DNA of 64,000 nt, from NCBI GenBank assembly GCA_040508085.1, contig JBEVNO010000161.1:8757-72756 (forward strand), read 5' to 3'. Positions within the stretch are counted from its first letter, which is position 1; every line of letters starts with the position of its first letter. Source of the stretch: ZC4RG30 sp040508085. GTDB lineage: Bacteria > Pseudomonadota > Gammaproteobacteria > Steroidobacterales > Steroidobacteraceae. Shown here in pieces: positions 33,617 to 42,288 of this stretch. The notes beneath the pieces are model-generated. The model did not search any database, was not told where the DNA came from, and saw only the letters and a list, made by a program, of their open reading frames with translations. The position numbers were made by a program, and so were the translations under genes.

Positions 33617-34333
33617 TCAGCGGTACCGGTCGTCCCGGTCGCCGTACTGCCGTTCACGACGTTCGCGGCGCTCCTGCGCCTCGAGGCTGAGCGTGGCCAC
33701 CGGACGGGCTTCCAGGCGCTTGACGCCGATGGGCTCGCCGGTTTCGAGGCAGTAGCCGTAGCTGCCATCCTCGATGCGGGCCAGTGCCTCGTCGATCTTG
33801 CGGATCAGCTTGCGCTCGCGATCGCGGGTGCGCAGTTCGAGGCTGAATTCCTCTTCCTGCGTGGCCCGGTCGTTCGGATCCGGAAAGTTGGCGGCCTCGT
33901 CCTTCATGTGCGAGACGGTGCGATCAACTTCCAGCATCAGATCCTGCTTCCAGCTCTGCAGGATGCGCCGGAAGTGCTCGAGCTGTTCCTTGCTCATGTA
34001 CTGCTCGCCGCGCTTCACCACGTACGCCTGTACGTTGCGAGGGCCGGACAGCAGGCTTTCGTTCATTTCGGAGTCGTCGTTCACATCGACGGTGCGGACT
34101 GGAGGCGAAATAGTGATCTTCCTTTCCGGCTCGGGAGCCGGATGGGATGCCGTCGCGGCCTGGCGGGCGGGAGCGATGGTTTTGCGTGGGGGTTCAGCAG
34201 CTTTTTTGGCCACCGGCGGGGCGGCAGGAGCCGCAGGCTTCCGGACCGCCGGAGCGGCCTTCTTGGGGACGGTCTTGGCCACTGCGGGTTTCTTCACCTT
34301 GGTGGATTTGGGCGCGGTTTTCTTCGCGGCCAT
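33617..34333 (-). CDS. dksA: RNA polymerase-binding factor DksA with basic N-terminal extension and degenerate zinc finger
   Basis: DksA binds the RNA polymerase secondary channel and mediates the stringent response with ppGpp. The 238-residue product has a histone-H1-like Lys/Ala/Pro tail (about residues 1-75), an acidic joint, and then the coiled-coil domain with MSKEQLEHFRRILQSWKQDL and DRATQEEEFSLELRTRDRER, including the tip Asp region. The zinc finger, four Cys in E. coli, is reduced to YCLETGEPIG and ATLSLEAQERRERR: one Cys with Thr, Ser and Ala at the other places. Zinc-free DksA forms occur in other proteobacteria. ATG 34333 begins the basic tail; a GTG-type extension upstream is less likely. 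Confidence 0.92.
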   Translation of the reverse strand: MAAKKTAPKSTKVKKPAVAKTVPKKAAPAVRKPAAPAAPPVAKKAAEPPRKTIAPARQAATASHPAPEPERKITISPPVRTVDVNDDSEMNESLLSGPRNVQAYVVKRGEQYMSKEQLEHFRRILQSWKQDLMLEVDRTVSHMKDEAANFPDPNDRATQEEEFSLELRTRDRERKLIRKIDEALARIEDGSYGYCLETGEPIGVKRLEARPVATLSLEAQERRERRERQYGDRDDRYR

Positions 34334-34386
34334 GTGCGACTCCCGTAACTTCCCTTTCAGGGGCACTGTCCAAAAATGGACGCGGG

Positions 34387-34414
34387 ATTATACCGGCCGC
34401 CCGCCCGGTGTACA
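34387..34414 (-). promoter_or_regulatory. sigma70-type promoter of dksA-gluQ-phaR
   Basis: On the minus strand TGTACA (34409-34414) and a perfect TATAAT (34387-34392) are separated by 16 bp. The discriminator reads CCCGCGTCC, strongly GC-rich, as in promoters that ppGpp and DksA inhibit. Transcription would begin near 34380, about 46 bases before the dksA ATG. Confidence 0.55.
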
Positions 34415-34498
34415 GGCCGCAGCGCAGGCGGGGTCGGGACTGCTCTCAGGCGGGGCTGCGGGGCGATACCTGCGGCCCAGGTGCGCTCAAGGGCCGGC

Positions 34499-34888
34499 TC
34501 AGGGCAACCGGACTTCCACCGGGGCCTGCCAGCCGCTGGCATGGTGCTGCGCGACCACCGTGGTGTAGATGCCGCCGCGGACGAAGAACTCGGCGGTCAG
34601 GCGCATGAACCGCGGCGCGATGCTGGCCACGAAATGATCCAGGATCTCGTTGGTCACGGCTTCGTGGAAGCAGCCGCGGTCGCGGAACGACCACAGATAC
34701 AGCTTCAGCGACTTGAGCTCGATGCAATGCTGCTCGGGGACGTACTCAAGCTTCAGCGTGGCGAAATCCGGCTGGCCGGTCTTGGGGCACAGGCAGGTGA
34801 ATTCCGGCGCGGTGATGCGGATGGTGTAATCGCGACCGGGCGTGGGATTCGCGAAGGTCTCGACGGCGTTGTGCTGCTGGGTGCTCAT
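34499..34888 (-). CDS. queF: NADPH-dependent 7-cyano-7-deazaguanine reductase
   Basis: QueF reduces preQ0 to preQ1 in queuosine biosynthesis. The 129-residue protein is the short, unimodular type. It has the catalytic cysteine in FTCLCPKTGQPDFAT with the nearby conserved Asp, then YVPEQHCIELKSLKLYLWSF with the substrate-binding glutamate, and a final RFFV-like segment FFVRGGIYTTVV. It is divergent from smc with 66 bases between. With gluQ close by, the cell clearly makes and further modifies queuosine. Confidence 0.95.
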   Translation of the reverse strand: MSTQQHNAVETFANPTPGRDYTIRITAPEFTCLCPKTGQPDFATLKLEYVPEQHCIELKSLKLYLWSFRDRGCFHEAVTNEILDHFVASIAPRFMRLTAEFFVRGGIYTTVVAQHHASGWQAPVEVRLP

Positions 34889-34954
34889 AAGGTGGCGAGT
34901 AATCTACACTACACGACCCGAATTTTCGTCCGCCGGAAACCTGATTCCTCACCG

Positions 34955-37900
34955 ATGCGCCTGACCAGAGTAAAGCTCGCGGGATTCAAATCCTTCGTGG
35001 ATCCGACCAACGTGCCGTTCCCCACCAACCTCACCGGGGTGGTGGGCCCGAACGGCTGCGGCAAGTCCAACATCATCGATGCCGTACGCTGGGTGATGGG
35101 CGAATTGTCGGCGCGCCACCTGCGCGGCGAGTCGATGACCGATGTCATCTTCAATGGTTCGGGCGGGCGCCGGCCGGTGGGTGCCGCCTCGGTCGAGCTG
35201 GTTTTCGACAACAGCGACGGCAAGATCGGCGGCACCTACGCCAACTACACCGAGATCTCGCTGAAGCGCGTGGTCTCGCGCGATGGCAACAGCGCCTATT
35301 TCATCAACGGGGCCCGCTGCCGCCGCAAGGACATCACCACGCTGTTCCTGGGCACGGGCCTGGGCTCGCGCAGCTACGCCATCATCGAGCAGGGCATGAT
35401 CTCGCGGGTGATCGAGGCGCGCAGTGACGACATGCGCGCCTTCGTCGAGGAGGCGGCCGGCATCTCGCGCTACAAGGAACGCCGCAAGGAAACCGAGGCG
35501 CGCGTCTCCGGCACCCGCGAGAACATGGAGCGCCTGCAGGATGTCCGCGACGAGGTCGAGAAACAGATCCGTCACCTGACGCGCCAGGCCAACCAGGCGC
35601 GGCGTTTCCAGGACCTGAAGAATGACGAGCGGCAGCTGTCGGCCGAAGTGCTGGCGCTGCGCCTGCGCGAGATCGACAGCGGCGCGGCCATCAACGACAA
35701 GGCCATGCGCGATGCCGACCTGCTGCTGCAGGAACGCGTGGCCGCCCAGCGCTCCGCCGAAGCCGCGGTGGAGAAGCAGCGCGAATTCCAGGTCGCCGCG
35801 ACCGAGCGGGTATCGGGCGTGCAGGGCGGCTTCTATCAGCAAGGCGCGGAAGTGGCGCGTGCCGAACAGCAGCTGGCGCACACGCGCGAACTGCGCGAGC
35901 GGCAGCGCCGCGAGCTGTCGCAGGCACGCGAGATGCTGGCCGAGGTTTCCGGGCAGTTGTCGCGGGACGAAGCGCGCGTCGAGGAGTTGCGCAGCGAGAT
36001 CGCGCAGCTGGCTCCGGGGGCCACCACCGCGCAGCAGGCCGAAGGGGCGGCACAGGCGGCCTTCGAAGCGGCCGAGGCCGAGCAGCGTGCCTGGCAGGAG
36101 CGGTGGGAGAGCTTCAACCGCGAACTCGGCGGCACCTACCAGACCACCCAGGTGGAGCGTACCCGCAGCGAACAGCTGGATGACCAGCTGCGCCGCCACG
36201 CCGCCCAGGCCGAGCGCCTCGCCATGGAGCGCGAGCAGCTGGTGCAGGCTGGCGCGACAGCGGGCCTGGCGGAACTGGAAACGCGCGAGCGCACCGCCCG
36301 CGAGGCAGATGAATCCCTGCAGCGCTCGCTGCAGGAGTGCCTGTCGCGCCTGCAGGGTCTGCGCGCGGGACAGCATCAGATCGAGGCCGAGCTGGAGCGC
36401 GCACGCGTGGAACGCGATCGCGCCAGGGCCGAGCTGGTGTCTCTCGATGCGCTGCAGAAGGCCGCACTGGGCGAGGCCGACCGCGATGCCGGCAAGTGGC
36501 TGGCCGCCGCCGGGCTCACCGCGCGTCCCCGCGTCACCACGCAGCTGGAAGTGGATCCGGGCTGGGAACGCGGCATCGAGTCCGTGCTGGGCGATGCGCT
36601 CGAAGCGGTGCAGGTGGAGTCACTGGATGAAGTGGCCGGCCGGCTGGGTGATCTGGCCAGCGGCCATCTGATGCTCATCGAAGGCAGCCCCGGCAGTGCC
36701 GGGCAGGACGGGACGCTGGCGGCGCATGCGCGCGGTCCCCGGGCGGTGCTGCGCCGGCTTGAGCGCGTCGGTGCCGCAGGCTCGCTGCAGGAGGCGCTGG
36801 AGCGGCGCCATCAGCTGGGCACCGGTGAATCCCTGGTCACGGCCGATGGCATCTGGGTGGGACGGGACTGGCTGCGCGTCTCGCGCGGCCGCAATGCCCA
36901 TGCCGGTGTGCTGGAGCGCGAGAGCCGCATCCGCCAGCTGCGCGGTGTCTGCGACAGCCGCGATGCCACCGTGCTGGAAGTGGAGCAGCGGCTGCGTGAT
37001 GTTCGCAGCAGCGTCACCACCGAGGAGGCCGCGCGCGACGCCCTGCAGGCCCGCATCCAGGCCGCGCATCGTGAATATTCCGAGGCCAGGGGCCAGCTCG
37101 AAGCCACCCGTGCCCGCAACCAGCAGGCCACGCTGCGGCTGGAGCGCGTGGAACGCGAAACGGCGGATCTCACCGTGGAGCGCGAGCGGGCGCAGCTCTC
37201 GCTGACCCGTTCACGTGCGGCGCTGGATGCCGCGAATGTGCTGCTGGAACAACTGCAATCGCGCCGCAGCGAGATGGAGGGCGAGCGCGAGGAACGCCGC
37301 GCCACGGCTGCGAAGGCACGCGAAGCCGCGCAGCTCGCGCGCGCCCACGCCCGCGAAGTACTCATCCAGCTGGAAGGCCGCCGTTCCTCCGAAGCTTCGC
37401 TGGCGGCAACGCTGACCCGCATGCAGGAGCAGCGCACCCAGCTCACCACGCGCCAGCAACAGCTTGAGGCCGAACTGGGTGATGGCGACGAGCCGGTGCA
37501 GCAGCTGGTTGAACAACTGAACATCCTGCTCACGCGCAAGCTCGAGATCGAGAATGAACTCGGGGCGGCGCGGCGCGATCTCGAAACCGTCGACGCCGGG
37601 TTGCGTGCGCTCGATGAAAAGCGCCTGCTCACCGAGCGCCAGGTCGGCGGCGCCCGCGAGGAGCTGGAGCGCGCGCGGCTGGCTGCCCAGGAAACCCGCC
37701 TGCGGCGCGAATCGCTGGTCGAGCAGTTCGTGCAGACCCGATATGAACTGGACGAGGTGCTGGCCTCGCTGGCCGAGGAGGCCACCATCCTCGATCGCGA
37801 GGATCGCCTGGCGACCGTGCAGGCAGACCTCGCCCGGCTCGGTGCGGTGAACCTGGCCGCCATCGATGAGCTCAAGGAGCAGAGTGAGCGCAAGGAGTTC

Positions 37901-38452
37901 CTCGACGCCCAGTGGAAGGATCTCACCGAAGCGCTGGCATCCCTGGAAGAGGCCATGCGCAAGATCGACCGCGAGACGCGCACCCGTTTCGAATCGACCT
38001 TCGAGCGCATCAACGCCGGCATGCAGGAGAAGTTCCCGCGCCTGTTCGGTGGCGGTCACGCCTACCTCGAGCTGGCCGGCGACGACATCCTGACCGCCGG
38101 TGTTGCCGTGATGGCGCGGCCGCCGGGCAAGCGCAACAGCAGCATCTCGCAGCTGTCCGGCGGCGAGAAGGCGCTCACCGCCGTGGCGCTGGTGTTCTCC
38201 ATCTTCGATCTGAACCCGGCACCGTTCTGCCTGCTGGACGAGGTCGATGCGCCACTGGACGAGCACAACGTCAGCCGCTTCTGCGACATCGTCAAGGACA
38301 TGTCCAGCCGCGTGCAGTTCATCTTCATCACGCACAACAAGACCACCATGGAGCTGGCCGAACAGCTGGTGGGTGTCACGATGAACGAGCCGGGCGTCTC
38401 GCGGCTGGTCAGCGTCGATGTCGACGAGGCCGTGCGCCTGGCCGCGGTCTAG
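34955..38452 (+). CDS. smc: chromosome segregation protein SMC
   Basis: SMC is a condensin ATPase that organises and separates chromosomes. The 1165-residue protein has Walker A GPNGCGKSN (31-39), a head with EEAAGISRYKERRKETEARV, two long coiled-coil arms rich in Glu, Arg and Gln, a hinge around residues 510-660, the ABC signature LSGGEKALTA near 1067 and Walker B CLLDEVDAPLDEHN near 1090. Most gammaproteobacteria related to E. coli use MukB, so SMC supports a different lineage. I start at ATG 34955, which gives the standard MRLTRVKLAGFKSFVDPT; upstream codons in frame cross queF on the other strand. zipA and ligA follow. Confidence 0.96.
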   Translation: MRLTRVKLAGFKSFVDPTNVPFPTNLTGVVGPNGCGKSNIIDAVRWVMGELSARHLRGESMTDVIFNGSGGRRPVGAASVELVFDNSDGKIGGTYANYTEISLKRVVSRDGNSAYFINGARCRRKDITTLFLGTGLGSRSYAIIEQGMISRVIEARSDDMRAFVEEAAGISRYKERRKETEARVSGTRENMERLQDVRDEVEKQIRHLTRQANQARRFQDLKNDERQLSAEVLALRLREIDSGAAINDKAMRDADLLLQERVAAQRSAEAAVEKQREFQVAATERVSGVQGGFYQQGAEVARAEQQLAHTRELRERQRRELSQAREMLAEVSGQLSRDEARVEELRSEIAQLAPGATTAQQAEGAAQAAFEAAEAEQRAWQERWESFNRELGGTYQTTQVERTRSEQLDDQLRRHAAQAERLAMEREQLVQAGATAGLAELETRERTAREADESLQRSLQECLSRLQGLRAGQHQIEAELERARVERDRARAELVSLDALQKAALGEADRDAGKWLAAAGLTARPRVTTQLEVDPGWERGIESVLGDALEAVQVESLDEVAGRLGDLASGHLMLIEGSPGSAGQDGTLAAHARGPRAVLRRLERVGAAGSLQEALERRHQLGTGESLVTADGIWVGRDWLRVSRGRNAHAGVLERESRIRQLRGVCDSRDATVLEVEQRLRDVRSSVTTEEAARDALQARIQAAHREYSEARGQLEATRARNQQATLRLERVERETADLTVERERAQLSLTRSRAALDAANVLLEQLQSRRSEMEGEREERRATAAKAREAAQLARAHAREVLIQLEGRRSSEASLAATLTRMQEQRTQLTTRQQQLEAELGDGDEPVQQLVEQLNILLTRKLEIENELGAARRDLETVDAGLRALDEKRLLTERQVGGAREELERARLAAQETRLRRESLVEQFVQTRYELDEVLASLAEEATILDREDRLATVQADLARLGAVNLAAIDELKEQSERKEFLDAQWKDLTEALASLEEAMRKIDRETRTRFESTFERINAGMQEKFPRLFGGGHAYLELAGDDILTAGVAVMARPPGKRNSSISQLSGGEKALTAVALVFSIFDLNPAPFCLLDEVDAPLDEHNVSRFCDIVKDMSSRVQFIFITHNKTTMELAEQLVGVTMNEPGVSRLVSVDVDEAVRLAAV

Positions 38453-38470
38453 GCGAAACACGGAGCATTC

Positions 38471-39244
38471 ATGCCGGAACTGCGCTGGGCACTGATCGGA
38501 CTGGGGCTGGCCTTTCTTGCCGGCCTTGCCATATGGGAATGGAACCGGTCGCGGCGCAGTGCGCCGCGCACGCCGATGCCGGACGCCGCGCCGGTCTTCA
38601 CCGAACGCAGCCGGCGCATCGAGCCTGCATTCGAGGCCATGCCGGAACTGCATGCCCCTGCACCGGAGGATTCCTTCGAAGTGCCGGTCATCCATTCCAT
38701 CGAGCCATTGCCGGTGGCGGCTGAATCCGCGGTGGACGTGCCGGCGGCTGCCCGCGGCGCCGGTGGCGAGCCGGTGGTTGCCCCGGCGCCGGCGCAGCCT
38801 GCAGTGGCAAGCGCGGACCTGCGCTGGCCGCCGGCGCGCGCCGACCGTGTGTTGACCCTGCGGGTGGTCGGCCGCGACGGCGAGCAGCTCTCCGGCCGTG
38901 CGCTGCGCATCGCGCTGGATGCGGCGGGATTCATCCCGGGCCCGCAGTCCATCTATCATCTGGGCGCGCCGGATGGCGCCGTGCTGGTGAGCGCGGCGAA
39001 CCTGGTGCGCCCCGGCAACCTGGAGCCGGAGCACATGGATGCGCAGCACTTCCGCGGCGTCAGCCTGTTCACCGTGCTGCCAGGGCCGTTGACGGGCCAC
39101 GGCATGCTCGAGGAACTGGTGGGCGCCGCGCGTGCGCTGGCGCAGCGTCTGGATGCCGTCGTGCAGGATGAACAGGGCCTGGATTTCGACGGCCCCCGCT
39201 TCGCGGCGCTGCGCCGCTCGCTGCCGGCAGACGCTGCGCCGTGA
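38471..39244 (+). CDS. zipA: cell division protein ZipA
   Basis: ZipA anchors FtsZ filaments to the inner membrane at the division site. The 257-residue protein has an N-terminal membrane helix (about residues 5-22, ALIGLGLAFLAGLAIW), an Arg-rich stretch and a Pro/Ala-rich linker of about 85 residues. The C-terminal FtsZ-binding domain contains RVLTLRVVGRDGEQLSG, SIYHLG and LVRPGNLEPEHMDAQHFRGV. It lies between smc and ligA, the usual order, and overlaps ligA by GTGA. Confidence 0.93.
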   Translation: MPELRWALIGLGLAFLAGLAIWEWNRSRRSAPRTPMPDAAPVFTERSRRIEPAFEAMPELHAPAPEDSFEVPVIHSIEPLPVAAESAVDVPAAARGAGGEPVVAPAPAQPAVASADLRWPPARADRVLTLRVVGRDGEQLSGRALRIALDAAGFIPGPQSIYHLGAPDGAVLVSAANLVRPGNLEPEHMDAQHFRGVSLFTVLPGPLTGHGMLEELVGAARALAQRLDAVVQDEQGLDFDGPRFAALRRSLPADAAP

Positions 39245-41583
39245 GTGGCAAGGTGCGCCTCAGGGCGCAGCAGCTGCGCCAGCAGATCCAGCACCACAAC
39301 GAGCGCTACCACGGGCAGGACAACCCGGAGATCACGGACGCGCAGTTCGACGCCCTGGTGCGGGAACTGCAGGCGCTGGAAGCGGCGCATCCGGAACTGG
39401 CCGCCGCCGATTCGCCCACGCAGCGGGTCGGCGCCGCACCCTCCGGCAGGTTTGCCGAAGTGCGGCACGCCGTCCCGATGCTATCTCTGGGCAACGCCTT
39501 CAGCGACGAGGAGGTCCAGGATTTCGTGCGGCGGATCACGCAGCGCCTGGGCGAAAGCGCGCCGCGGTTCTCCGCTGAACCGAAGCTGGATGGCCTGGCC
39601 ATCAACCTGCGCTACGTCGACGGTCAGTTCATCCAGGGCGCAACGCGTGGCGACGGCGCGAGCGGCGAGGACGTCACGGCAAACCTGCGGACCATCGCGG
39701 TGCTGCCGCAGCGGCTGGCGGGCAAGGGCTGGCCACGGGTGCTGGAGGTGCGCGGCGAGGTGTACATGCCGCGGGCGGACTTCGAGCGCTACAACGAGCA
39801 GGCGCGCGCCAGCGGCGGCAAGGTGCTCGCCAACCCGCGCAATGGCGCGGCAGGTTCATTGCGCCAGCTGGATGCCCATGTCACCGCGCAGCGGCCGCTG
39901 GCGTTCTTTGCCTACGGACTGGGCGAAGTGCAGGGCAGGTTGCCCGACACGCATTCGGCGCAGCTGGCGAAGCTGGCGCAGTGGGGTCTGCCGGTCAGTC
40001 CACTGAACGAAGTGGTGGAAGGTGCGGACGGACTGCTCGATTACTACCGCCGCATCGGCGCGCGGCGCGATGCGCTGCCGTTCGATATCGACGGCGTGGT
40101 GTACAAGCTCGATGCCGTTGCCGGCCAGCTGGAAATGGGCTTCGTGTCGCGCGCGCCGCGCTGGGCGCTGGCCCATAAATTCCCGGCGCAGGAGCAATCC
40201 ACCCGCATCGAGGCCATCGAGATCCAGATCGGACGCACCGGCGCGGCGACACCGGTGGCGCGCCTGTCCCCCGTGCAGGTGGCGGGGGTGACGGTCACCA
40301 ACGCAACGCTGCACAACGCCGACCAGATCGCGCGCCTGGACGTGCGCGTGGGCGATACCGTCATCGTGCGGCGCGCCGGCGACGTTATTCCCGAGGTGGT
40401 CAGTGTGCTGGCTGCGCAGCGCCCGGCGGGCACCCAGCCCTGGACCATGCCGGCGAATTGCCCGGTGTGCGGATCACAGATCGTGCGCGAGGAGGGCGCC
40501 GCGGTATGGCGCTGCTCCGGCGAGCTGACCTGCCCGGCGCAGCGCAAGGAGGCCATCCGGCACTTCGCCTCACGGCGTGCCATGGATATCGACGGGCTCG
40601 GCGACCGTTTCATCGAGGATCTGTCCGATCTGGGCTACCTGGAATCAGTGGCGGACCTGTACCAGCTGCGGCTGCAGGATCTGCTGGAGATGAAGCGGCG
40701 CGTCGATGAGCGCGATGGCACGACGCCTGCCACGGTGAAATCCGGCAAGGTTGCGACCAGATGGGCCGAGAACCTGATCGCCGCCATCGACCACAGCCGT
40801 GAAGCGCAGCTGGCGCGCTTCCTGTTTGCGCTGGGCATCGAGCAGGTGGGCGAGAGCACTGCCAAGGCGCTGGCGGTGTGGTTCGGTGACCTGCAGGTGA
40901 TCCGCCGTCTGCCCTGGCCGCTGTTCCAGGAAGTGCCGGATATCGGGATGGAAGTGGCGCGCTCGCTGGGACACTTCTTCGACCAGCGTGGCAACCAGCA
41001 GGTGATCGACAAGCTGCTGCAGCGGGGCGTGCGCATTGCGGATACGCACCCGCCGCTGGCCAAGCTGCGCACCGGCCTCACCCTGCAGGCACTGCTGGAG
41101 ACATTGCAGATCCCCAGGCTGACGGCGATGCGCGCCGCGCAGCTGGCCGCCGCGTTTGCTTCAGCAGAAGCCATCCTGCAGGCAACCCCGCAGCAGCTGC
41201 GCGACAGTGGCTTGCCCGCAGACGCCGTGACTGCGCTGCAGGCGTGGCTCAAGTCGCGCACCAATGCCGGATTGCTGCGTGCGTGCGCCATGGCGCAGGC
41301 GCAGCTGCTGGCGCTGCTGCCCGAGCCGGCGGCGCAGGCCGCGGCGCCGCTGGAAGGCAAGACCGTCGTGCTCACCGGCACGCTGCTGGCGCTGACACGT
41401 GAGGCAGCCACCGAACAACTGGCAGCCCTCGGCGCCAAGGTCGCCGGCAGCGTGTCCAGGCGCACGGACTACCTGGTGGCCGGAGCCGAGGCCGGCTCGA
41501 AGCTCGCCAAGGCGCAAGAGCTCGGCGTACGCGTGCTGGATGAAGCCGGTCTGCAGCTGCTGCTGCAAGGCAAGCTGCCCTGA
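39241..41583 (+). CDS. ligA: NAD+-dependent DNA ligase, extended form
   Basis: LigA seals nicks using NAD+. The 780-residue protein has domain Ia, the adenylation motif AEPKLDGLAINLRY with the catalytic lysine, the OB fold, a four-cysteine zinc finger (CPVCG and later C-x-C-type residues ending TCPAQRKEAI), helix-hairpin-helix repeats (FLFALGIEQVGESTAKAL) and a C-terminal BRCT domain (GKTVVLTGTLLALTREAATE). It is about 110 residues longer than E. coli LigA. The excess lies at about residues 605-705, between the HhH and BRCT domains, and itself looks like a degenerate HhH copy. Longer LigA proteins are, as far as I know, typical of Xanthomonadales. The GTG start overlaps zipA. Confidence 0.96.
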   Translation: MSGKVRLRAQQLRQQIQHHNERYHGQDNPEITDAQFDALVRELQALEAAHPELAAADSPTQRVGAAPSGRFAEVRHAVPMLSLGNAFSDEEVQDFVRRITQRLGESAPRFSAEPKLDGLAINLRYVDGQFIQGATRGDGASGEDVTANLRTIAVLPQRLAGKGWPRVLEVRGEVYMPRADFERYNEQARASGGKVLANPRNGAAGSLRQLDAHVTAQRPLAFFAYGLGEVQGRLPDTHSAQLAKLAQWGLPVSPLNEVVEGADGLLDYYRRIGARRDALPFDIDGVVYKLDAVAGQLEMGFVSRAPRWALAHKFPAQEQSTRIEAIEIQIGRTGAATPVARLSPVQVAGVTVTNATLHNADQIARLDVRVGDTVIVRRAGDVIPEVVSVLAAQRPAGTQPWTMPANCPVCGSQIVREEGAAVWRCSGELTCPAQRKEAIRHFASRRAMDIDGLGDRFIEDLSDLGYLESVADLYQLRLQDLLEMKRRVDERDGTTPATVKSGKVATRWAENLIAAIDHSREAQLARFLFALGIEQVGESTAKALAVWFGDLQVIRRLPWPLFQEVPDIGMEVARSLGHFFDQRGNQQVIDKLLQRGVRIADTHPPLAKLRTGLTLQALLETLQIPRLTAMRAAQLAAAFASAEAILQATPQQLRDSGLPADAVTALQAWLKSRTNAGLLRACAMAQAQLLALLPEPAAQAAAPLEGKTVVLTGTLLALTREAATEQLAALGAKVAGSVSRRTDYLVAGAEAGSKLAKAQELGVRVLDEAGLQLLLQGKLP

Positions 41584-41585
41584 GA

Positions 41586-42185
41586 TCAGGCCTCCGGCGG
41601 GATCTCGAGCTTCAGCAGGTCTTCGGGCGTATCGATGTCGAGGGCGGCGTTGGGCATGGGCACCCGCAGGCAACGGTCACCCAGGCTCGACAGCACCGGG
41701 CGCGCGCCCACATCCCCACGCATGGCCAGCAATGCCGGGAATACCTGGCTCGGGAATATCGCCGGCACGCCGGTGTGGCCGTCATAGCTCGCCGCCACCG
41801 CCCAGTCCGGCTGCCGCCGCCAGGCCGCAACCAGGCGCTTCAGATCGAAGGTGGTCACCGCGGCCTGATCCGCCAGCGTCACCATCACCGCCTCGGTCGC
41901 ACCCGACAGCTGCGCGATGCCGAAGCGCAGCGAGCTCGCCAGGCCTTCCTCCCATTGCCGGTTGATCAGCACCGAGGCCGAACTGTGGCGCAGCAGCGGC
42001 GCAAGCTCGGCGGCGTGGGCGCCCAGCACCACCGAGACGGCGTGGCCAGCCACCTCGGTGGCGCGCGCCACGGCCCGCAGCAGCAGCGGCTCGCCACCGA
42101 TGCGCACCAGCTGTTTGGGGGAGCCGAAGCGCCGGGAAGCACCGGCCGCGAGTACCAGAACATGGGGGTTGGCGGCGGTGCTCAT
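41586..42185 (-). CDS. MobA/MocA-like nucleotidyltransferase
   Basis: The 199-residue protein is a Rossmann-type NTP transferase. The N-terminal HVLVLAAGASRRFGSPKQLV is the nucleotide-binding loop with the conserved Lys, followed by LLRAVARATEVAGH, the metal-ligand region VMVTLADQAAV, and GVPAIFPSQVFPALLAMRGD. This is the pattern of molybdenum cofactor cytidylyltransferase MocA and relatives. No molybdoenzyme is nearby, so the true acceptor (molybdopterin or another phosphorylated ligand) is open. The gene is convergent with ligA (2-base gap) and divergent from thrA. Confidence 0.82.
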   Translation of the reverse strand: MSTAANPHVLVLAAGASRRFGSPKQLVRIGGEPLLLRAVARATEVAGHAVSVVLGAHAAELAPLLRHSSASVLINRQWEEGLASSLRFGIAQLSGATEAVMVTLADQAAVTTFDLKRLVAAWRRQPDWAVAASYDGHTGVPAIFPSQVFPALLAMRGDVGARPVLSSLGDRCLRVPMPNAALDIDTPEDLLKLEIPPEA

Positions 42186-42235
42186 GGTGGTTGGGTGTAT
42201 GGTGATGGGCTTGCTTGCGCGGCTGACCGGCGACC

Positions 42236-42264
42236 TTTAGAGTTCGCGGGTTTTTACCTATTAA
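42236..42264 (+). promoter_or_regulatory. candidate promoter of thrABC
   Basis: TTTAGA (42236-42241) and TATTAA (42259-42264) lie 17 bp apart; transcription would start near 42271, leaving a leader of about 18 bases. That is too short for a threonine/isoleucine-rich attenuator peptide such as thrL, and none is visible, so control probably rests on enzyme feedback or a protein repressor. Confidence 0.4.
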
Positions 42265-42288
42265 ACAGCAACTTCAGCTGCCAAATCG

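Noticed and set aside
34376..34954. N-terminal extension of smc by about 190 residues
   Set aside because: The extra part runs antisense through queF and has no similarity to SMC; ATG 34955 gives the standard N-terminus.
42186..42288. Threonine attenuator leader before thrA
   Set aside because: No short peptide rich in Thr or Ile and no paired terminator hairpins are visible between the promoter candidate and thrA.
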